Assembly (NCBI GenBank): GCA_028753945.1
Contig: JAPNXP010000014.1
Coordinates: 3,968,001-4,032,000, forward strand
Origin: Hexactinellida sp. DTS-2022
Taxonomy: Eukaryota > Porifera > Hexactinellida
Reading direction: 5' to 3'
DNA length: 64,000 nt
Shown here: positions 57,853-64,000 of the stretch, piece after piece
Numbering within the stretch: the first letter of the stretch is position 1
Layout: the number at the start of each line of letters is the position of its first letter
Made by a program: the position numbers and the translations under genes
Notes under the pieces: generated by a model
Database searches by the model: none
What the model was told of the DNA's origin: nothing
What the model saw: the letters and a program-made list of their open reading frames with translations, nothing else

Positions 57853-58583
57853 CATAGGCGTAGAAGTAGCCCGGGCCTGCCCAGGCAGATTCTAGAAACA
57901 CACGGGCGGCCCGGGTAGATTTTGGATCGAATTATCAATTTACTATAATAGTACCAATGATTTCTCAAAAACTTACATAGTGCACTTGATTGAATCTCCA
58001 TTCAATACGTAAAACCTTATTTGTTAGTGTTGTAGTTACTTGATATAGAACATTGCTAGGTGTAACTCTCCAACCTGCAATCCGAGATTGTCTAAAAGGA
58101 ATATTGACGATGGCTCTAAACAACCAAGTATTGCTAACTATTTAATGTCGGATAAAATACTGAAGCTGCTGAAAATATTCAATTTTTGGAGCATTTATTT
58201 GTAGGATTAATTAACCCCATAAATTTATTGCTCACAAAATTGAATATTATTTAGCAGACTTGAAATTTTTTGCGATACTTGGCTGTTTTGAGCCATCCTC
58301 AAAATACCTTTTAGACATTCTCGGAGAGCAGAATGGACCTTAAGACCTGTCAAGGTATATACCGACTACAACACAAACAATAAAGAATACGAATTGAATA
58401 AGAAATTCAATGAAGTGAACTATATAAGTCTTTGGAGAAGGCACCATCGGTAAATTGTAGTACTAAAGTAAATTGATAATTCGATCCAAAATCTACTCGG
58501 GCCGAGCGGGATATTTTACCCCTATGGTTTAATATCGCGCCCGGGCAGATTTTAGTGATTTTGGGGAAACCTTTACGCCTATG
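57853..58583. mobile_element. hAT-type MITE with CATAGGCG ends, copy 2
   Basis: Ends CATAGGCGTAGAAGTAGC and, reverse-complemented, CATAGGCGTAAAGGTTTC. Perfect 8-bp duplication GTTCATGG at 57845-57852 and 58584-58591. Subterminal GCCCGGGC / TAGATTTTGGATCGAATTAT blocks are present inverted at both ends. Same TIR family as 52760-53205. Confidence 0.93.
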
Positions 58584-58727
58584 GTTCATGGTATATTTAT
58601 TTTATGAATCAATAAGCTATGTAGTGATAGTACAAAACTTCACTAACTACTATTAGGCATTCATTAATATCAGAAGGGGAACAAGGTATAGAAAAACGTA
58701 GGGAAATATCCATCAACAAAGCAACTA

Positions 58728-58916
58728 CAGTCGAAATCGGATTATTTTGTCATCGGATTATTTTGTCTTATCGGACTATTTTGTCCTAATATTCGAGGAA
58801 AATTATGATATATTTACCATTTTGCATGGATATCCCACCGGATTTATTTGTCTTATCGGATTATTTTGTCGAATTATTCATAAAAAGAATTGGACAAAAT
58901 AATCCGATTTCGACTG
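58728..58916. mobile_element. TA-type MITE with CAGTCGAAATCGG ends
   Basis: Inverse ends CAGTCGAAATCGGATTATTT, perfect as read, flanked by TA. The interior repeats ATCGGATTATTTTGTC. Relative at 43355-43514. Confidence 0.92.
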
Positions 58917-58918
58917 TA

Positions 58919-59226
58919 TACTGTAAAGTGTAAACAATGACAAACTTTATTATACACTATGTTGAATTTAGGTATTTCGAATATTTAACTCGTTTAATAT
59001 TCCAATCCATTGAAAAATACAAAAAAGCCAACAAGAATTCATAAGTCAATTAAAATATTTATTGCAAGTTGGACAATAGAGTAAGATTTAATAAGCTAAA
59101 TCAATATAAATGTTATAAGTTGAAACAATATAAAAAGATTTAACAGTTTTACTGAATCTTTAGTGTGAGGAAATAAAGGAGATTGGCACTCCAATTTTGG
59201 CACAAACCTAGGCCAAATTGAACATC
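58919..59226. other. No gene seen
   Basis: AT-rich spacer between two MITEs. Confidence 0.4.
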
Positions 59227-59234
59227 GGGATTAC

Positions 59235-59654
59235 CAGTGCTCGACAAAATGAAATTTTGATGGTGGTTAATTAAGCCACCACTTCACTTTTTCTGGTGGC
59301 TAAAGAATAAACAACGGACGATCAAAAAAACCACTGATGACTTAACAAAGATCTAATGCCGTAAAACAACACTCATATTAATAACAAATAATGCAACGAT
59401 AAATATAATCTACACCACGTCAAATAATCCACAATTCATGGTAGATTAGTTAACCCTCGTCTGGCTAGGAATGTAAAATTGAAACTGAAAGTTAATTGAA
59501 TTTCAATTGAAAGTGAAAGTGAAAGTGGGGTTTTTCTATTTATACCTTTTACCCCAAGCCAGCCGAGGGTTAAGCCACCAAAGGCAATATTTGGTGGCTT
59601 AAATAAGATTTTTGGTGGCTAACGCCACCAAACCACCTAATTAAGAGAGCACTA
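59235..59654. mobile_element. hAT-type MITE (CAGTGCTC) with GGTGGC arrays
   Basis: Ends CAGTGCTC and, reverse-complemented, TAGTGCTC. Flanks GGGATTAC and GTGATTAC match at 7 of 8. Subterminal GGTGGCTTAA / TTAAGCCACCA repeats in both arms. A TTAA-type MITE is nested inside. Confidence 0.8.
59454..59569. mobile_element. TTAA-type (piggyBac-like) MITE nested in a hAT MITE
   Basis: TTAA precedes CCCTCGTCTGGCTAGG and follows the right end, which reverse-complements to CCCTCGGCTGGCTTGG. The TTAA duplication at 59450-59453 and 59570-59573 and the CCCT start fit piggyBac-type elements. Confidence 0.87.
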
Positions 59655-59662
59655 GTGATTAC

Positions 59663-60152
59663 CATGAATGTGCAGAATTTAATTATACATCCAAAAAATG
59701 CAAATCAAGATAATTATTACTTATTCCATGTTATGAGCCATTATTAGTTTAAATAGCTGTAAATTATTAGAACAAAAAACGTAACCGAAGGTGCAAATTA
59801 GACGGTCAATCCGCACCTGCCTGCCAAGTTTTTCCATCAACTTGAACTATGAAGACATGGCCTAGCCGCCTGGGTATCGTCTAAGGAGAAAATAATAAAA
59901 ATAATAATTCTTAAATTACACCTATGCCGACCGGATGTTCCAATGAGGCACCATATTTGGTGGCGAGTTATTTGTCAGTGCCTCCTGAGGAACATGCTGT
60001 CGGCACAGGTGTGATTATAGATTTTTCGTCACGTCAACATCACAATGAGGTGATAAACCATTTCATAAAAGTGTTTCGGTAAGCAACGACCCTTAGAGAA
60101 AGTTTCCTTTTAGCTCACTTCATTTCAGAGATATTCAAGTTTTAGTATAATA
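59663..60152. repeat. Unassigned, contains a TGCCGACAGCATGTTCC segment
   Basis: The stretch around 59925-60010 carries GCCGAC and GAACATGCTGTCGGCACAGG, also found in diverged form at 50560-50660 and 52610-52710, in the tandem duplication. No gene. Confidence 0.5.
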
Positions 60153-60177
60153 TACAGTTAACCCGGGTAATCCGAAC

Positions 60178-60553
60178 TAGATGTGAGCTTCGTGTTCAAA
60201 TTTGTCTTTAAGACTAACACGAACACGAAACATGTGACACGAACACGAATTCCGCCACAGCAATATGTCACGACACGAACACGAAACACGAAACACGAAC
60301 GCCAACACGAAACACGAACACGAAACACGAACTCAAACACGAAACACGAATATCAACACGAAATACTAATTTGGAAAAATTAAATGAATAAATAAAATGA
60401 ATTAGGATCATAACATACTAATAATATACAAAAACTTGTTTACCCAAGTATTGTATAATATTAATAACAAACCCCCCATGAAACTTTAACGAACACGATA
60501 CAAACACAACACGATACATGAACGTCGTGTTCGTGTCTTATCGCTCGGCTCTA
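60178..60553. mobile_element. hAT-type MITE (TAGAG type) with ACACGAA arrays
   Basis: Ends TAGATGTGAGC and, reverse-complemented, TAGAGCCGAGC (8 of 11 match). Perfect 8-bp duplication ATCCGAAC at 60170-60177 and 60554-60561. Both arms carry GTGTTCGTGTTT / AACACGAAACACG repeats. Same terminal type as 14219-14848. Confidence 0.88.
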
Positions 60554-60580
60554 ATCCGAACCTCGCTAAAATGCGGACTC

Positions 60581-60755
60581 ACTATCGCATGATGACGTAA
60601 TCACTAAAATTTAACAATGTTAAATTCCACTGTTTAGGCCTATTTACGCTACATAGTGAATGTTATAAGCATATAAACCACACACCAACTGCGAAGCGGT
60701 TCGTGTGTGGATGTGTTCTGCAGCGAAGCGACCTAGCAAGCGAGCGCGCTAGTGA
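60581..60755. repeat. Dispersed repeat, copy 2
   Basis: Matches 13051-13345 without the nested MITE: ATCGCATGATGACGTAATCA, TAGGCCTATTT, CCTAGCAAGCGAGCGCGCTA. A short hairpin CACACACCAACTGCGAAGCG with GGTTCGTGTGTGG lies inside. Confidence 0.72.
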
Positions 60756-61509
60756 GAATTAAAGTCTAAGTGGAAATACGAGATTTTTCGTAATATGAAT
60801 AATTGTTAATTGGATTCCTTTCAATCGGAGGTCTACGAGTAAATAATAAAAAATTATAAAAATATTAATAGCAATCAGATGCAGGACTTTATTGTGCAAA
60901 AGATACAATTTTTATTAGTTTAAAAATACATTATTTTAGTGTTGGTCTATACTAATTGTCAAATGTTGGCAAAAAATTACGGAATGAAATATGGATATCG
61001 AGTATTCGGTATCGACAGTTTGATACGCACAATTCAATGCATAATAAACTTTGCACATATCTGTTCCATAAAGAGCCCATAGACAGGTATATTTGCACAC
61101 ATTTAGTCGAGCCAACCTCTCTTTCCTCCTCTCTCAATGCCAATAAATTATAACCCCCAGTGTCTGTTGTTTGTGATGTAACACATAAAGCCATTATCTT
61201 TCGATTATTACGACCTTTACTTGAATATATGATCGAAATTAAGCTGGGGTCCGGTGGGCAATAAATTTATTGATACATTGATTTAATTGACCAAAATATT
61301 AAATTATTTATCACGTTTGTTATGATGAAGTTGAAACCACCTAACTCTGTAAAAAATTATACATAGGGTTTAGAGTTTTCTATGTACATAATTATAGCAA
61401 CGAATGGTACCGCATTGAATTGTATCGTACAGTCGGTATTCCTAGATAAATATAACTCAATTTTTAAAGAACATAATAAATACGTATATTATTGCCAATT
61501 TAAACCTAC
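60756..61509. other. MCM3 intron, donor side; no gene seen
   Basis: AT-rich sequence just inside the 26-kb intron. The donor GTAGGT is at 61509-61504. Nothing else recognised. Confidence 0.45.
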
Positions 61510-61889
61510 CTATAAGCAAAATATTGATATCTCCGCGAAGTCTTGTGCCATTTTGTAAAGTTTTTTCGACACCACCTAACAATAAACAGAGAATAGCACT
61601 CTTAACAAACTGTAATCCAGATAAAGAAGGAGCAATTGAATTGGAAAGTAAATCAAATATGTTCGGTAGGTTACTAATACGACGAATTTTAGATACATCT
61701 TCAGAAGATAATTGAGGGTTCTCATCTCTAGAAACCCGAATGTTATTAACAATAATCACAGTGCGAAATGATGCTGAGGTATATCCAGACTTTTTATATG
61801 GAATTGAACGATAAACTCCATAAAGGTAAACACGATCACCAGCTCTAGCACAATCAACCAAATCCTCCTCCAAAATTACTTCAATTGAT
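61510..61889 (-). CDS. MCM3: MCM3 exon (N-terminal/OB-fold end, leading into the AAA+ domain)
   Basis: This internal exon encodes the end of the N-terminal domain of the MCM3 subunit of the MCM2-7 replicative helicase. Seen: RSIEVILEEDLVD, GDRVYLYGVYRS and the linker GDINILLIG directly before Walker A, all matching metazoan MCM3. The acceptor AG is at 61891-61890 and leaves a phase-2 start (one base completing an Arg codon). The donor is ATAG|GTAGGT, with GT at 61509-61508, phase 1. The split Gly codon joins exactly to the exon starting at 34988. Upstream exons (start codon, zinc-binding region) were not found to 64000 and are probably outside the window. Reading on past the exon ends gives unrelated residues, as expected of intron. 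No frameshift or stop was seen. Confidence 0.93.
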
Positions 61890-62140
61890 CTAACGACAAT
61901 GATAAAAAATCTGAGTTTGTGCCGACAGCATGGAGCACAATATTTTAGGAAGTCAGTATAATGGCTGCAAAAACATGCAGTCTGTACAGAAGTAAGATAT
62001 ATCGAAATAGTCTCATTGAGCACTAAATGCATTAATTATTCTCCGATTATAACGAATAATTAGATATAACGAAGCAATTTATAGGTCCCAAGCACTTCGT
62101 TATAAGGAGAGTTTACTGTATAAATAAATATAGGACTAAT

Positions 62141-62385
62141 CAGGGGCGGATACAGCCCTTCGACTCAGGGGGGCCCAAATTTGGAGGGGTAAAGCGCGAG
62201 TAAAACGAGTGACGGTTAGGGGTCTGGGGGGCTTGCCCCCCTGAAAAGAATTACCCTTTGATAGCCAGATAATGAGCTATTACCATTTTTATTTCTAAAA
62301 TAACTAAATTACAAAAATTCCCTCCCATGAGAAAAATCTCAGGGGGGGCCGGGCCCCCCTTGCCCCCCCCCTAGATCCGCCCCTG
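62141..62385. mobile_element. hAT-type MITE (CAGGGGCGGAT)
   Basis: Ends CAGGGGCGGATACAGCC and, reverse-complemented, CAGGGGCGGATCTAGGG. Perfect 8-bp duplication GGACTAAT at 62133-62140 and 62386-62393. C- and G-runs in both arms. Confidence 0.93.
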
Positions 62386-62393
62386 GGACTAAT

Positions 62394-62856
62394 ATCAAGG
62401 TCTGGTAAATTAATTAATTGCATATAGGATGATGTTATTTGCATATTAATGGAAATATAAAATATAAATAAAATCCCTTCCGCTGTCCGAATTTCTAAAA
62501 AATCCTAGATGATAAATCATATATTTAAAAGGCTCGACCCACACCTTAGACACGGCAATACAGGATATTAATAAATTGTGTATTATTGCATATTTCGCAT
62601 GGTCTATAGATTGGGTATATTCACAGCAATTTTTTATCAAGAAATTCCAAATACTTCAGAAAATAGACCACCTTGCGCCACTGACGTAATACATAAATTT
62701 GGTGGGGATTTCGTCACATTTTATAGCGAAATTATGTAAATTGTAATGTTTAATACTTCACAACATAAAATTAAACCATTGCATAATCACCTACATAGTT
62801 AACAATGTAATATAACCACTATATAAGATTGCTACTGAATGAAGTGGATATACTAC
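62394..62856. other. Upstream of the MCM3 exon; no exon found
   Basis: Searched on the minus strand for the preceding MCM3 exon (motifs such as NPLETEYG) without success. AT-rich. Confidence 0.4.
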
Positions 62857-63131
62857 ATATACCGTATTTATTCGAATACTAGCCTAGGCGATTATTGTTT
62901 TTTAGGCCATTTTCTGACCAATAATTTATGTGACTTTTCGAGAATATCACATGTTGATACAATATATTTAGTATAGTCGGTTGATAATCGTAATGCGACT
63001 GATATTAGAGAAAGAAATTTACTCAGGGTACCGGTAGTAAATTTGTATTTGCTTATTTGGGGGGGGGGGGGGTATTATTGGTGGTAGGCGATTATTCGAA
63101 TAGGGGCTACTATTAGAGTATATACGGTATA
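62857..63131. mobile_element. MITE with ATACCGTATTTATTCGAAT ends
   Basis: Left TATACCGTATTTATTCGAAT with AGCC..GGCGATTATT, right inverse of TATATACCGTATATACTC with CCCTATTCGAATAATCGCC. A run of G near 63060. Target duplication not certain, TA possible. Confidence 0.7.
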
Positions 63132-64000
63132 TACATATAGGAAAACTGTATTATAATATAAATGCATTGATATTTTTCTCCAAACTAAAAAACCTATACC
63201 TGCATTCACCCAATTTAATAAAAATTCATTTAGAAATTTGATGATTTCAAACTTAAAGTATATTGCATACACATTCGATATTCCTAATAAATTTAACGAA
63301 TAGTTGTAAGTGTTTGAAGATAGAAATGCGAATAATAATTGGAATTTGAATAGTTTAACTTTGAAGCGTTACTGAACAATATTGTGCAAATGAATTTTCA
63401 TCAAAGTGGCTGCAGCTCACTGTTGGTATACATAGATAATATCTAAAGACTAAACCACTCTTAAACTTCTGCAGTTTTTTTTTCAAAATGAGCGCACGTA
63501 AATTCATCAGGTATAGGAATTTAATATTACGGAATTTTAATTATACTCAATCACTCGAGTCAATATTATTAGAAATAAACTTTCAGTCTAATTGTGATCA
63601 TTATAGATAAGGCTTTCACTGATATAACAATGGATCAGAACATGAACTACTATAGATAAGGACTGGAAACGAAAATAAAAAATGGACCATGGATGAACTA
63701 GAAGTGCATTCGATATGTTTGCCCATTACAATTGGTAATGAACTTTACACATGAATTATGTTGTTTTTACCTGGATTTGGCTCTGTAAACTAAGTATGTA
63801 ATATTGTCATATATTTGACATCCATTCATTGTAGAAATAAGTTATCCATTAACATACAAGCAATATTATAAGTACTCAAATAACAAAATGTGAAATGAAA
63901 ACAGAATTACTATGCACAGTATTTGTTATTAAATAATTGATTTCAATTTTCTTCCGAATATCTTTAGGTAATGTGCATTTAGTGGATATTACTACCATAT
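63132..64000. other. No gene seen
   Basis: AT-rich; no MCM3 exon, protein motif or repeat recognised to the end of the window. Confidence 0.4.

Noticed and set aside
60158..60383. Arg/Thr- and Phe/Val-rich open frames
   Set aside because: Translations of the ACACGAA array of a MITE.
62446..63272. Minus-strand frames upstream of the first visible MCM3 exon as further MCM3 exons
   Set aside because: No MCM N-terminal motif (zinc-binding or NPLETEYG-like) appears in them.

Overview
This window is animal nuclear DNA (AT-rich, spliced genes with GT-AG introns, no operons, no bacterial signals). The host gene that can be recognised is MCM3, the replicative helicase subunit. It lies on the minus strand as three well separated exons: 61889-61510, 34988-34589 and 16192-15280. 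The reading frame joins exactly across introns of about 26.5 kb and 18.4 kb, and the last exon carries the true C-terminus. Exons for the N-terminal part were not found and probably lie beyond the right edge. The species cannot be named; an invertebrate metazoan is the best guess.

Almost everything else is DNA-transposon sequence, much of it inside the two MCM3 introns. I recognised no reverse transcriptase, only class II elements. 0-3.9 kb: a decayed multi-exon integrase plus OTU-protease gene (Ginger1/KRBA2-like). 4.5-6.4 kb: a broken hAT transposase split by a small hAT MITE. 6.9-14.9 kb: non-autonomous elements, including a large nested palindrome. 20-20.5 kb: a decayed Helitron helicase end. 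21.9-24.9 kb: a ZMYM1-like hAT with TIRs. 26.2-29.2 kb: a RAG1-like/Transib transposon inside a hAT MITE. 30.3-32.7 kb: a BED-type hAT. 35.9-36.4 kb: an integrase C-terminal fragment. 36.6-38.7 kb: a second, deleted Transib with a perfect 5-bp target duplication. 40.6-42.5 kb: a THAP9/P-element transposase relic. 46.4-48.9 kb: a MULE with a PHD-finger ORF. 49.4-52.7 kb: a tandem segmental duplication. 53.6-55 kb: an OTU-domain relic. 55.9-56.9 kb: a second MULE relic. The rest is mostly MITEs, many with readable 8-bp (hAT-like), TA (pogo-like) or TTAA (piggyBac-like) duplications.

The most interesting signal is the pair of RAG1-like elements. Both begin and end with CACAGTG, the V(D)J recombination signal heptamer. 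In both, a second conserved block (AGGRANTRG) sits 10 bp from the heptamer at the left end and 19 bp from it at the right end. This repeated asymmetry recalls the 12/23 spacing of recombination signals and is shared by two clearly diverged copies.
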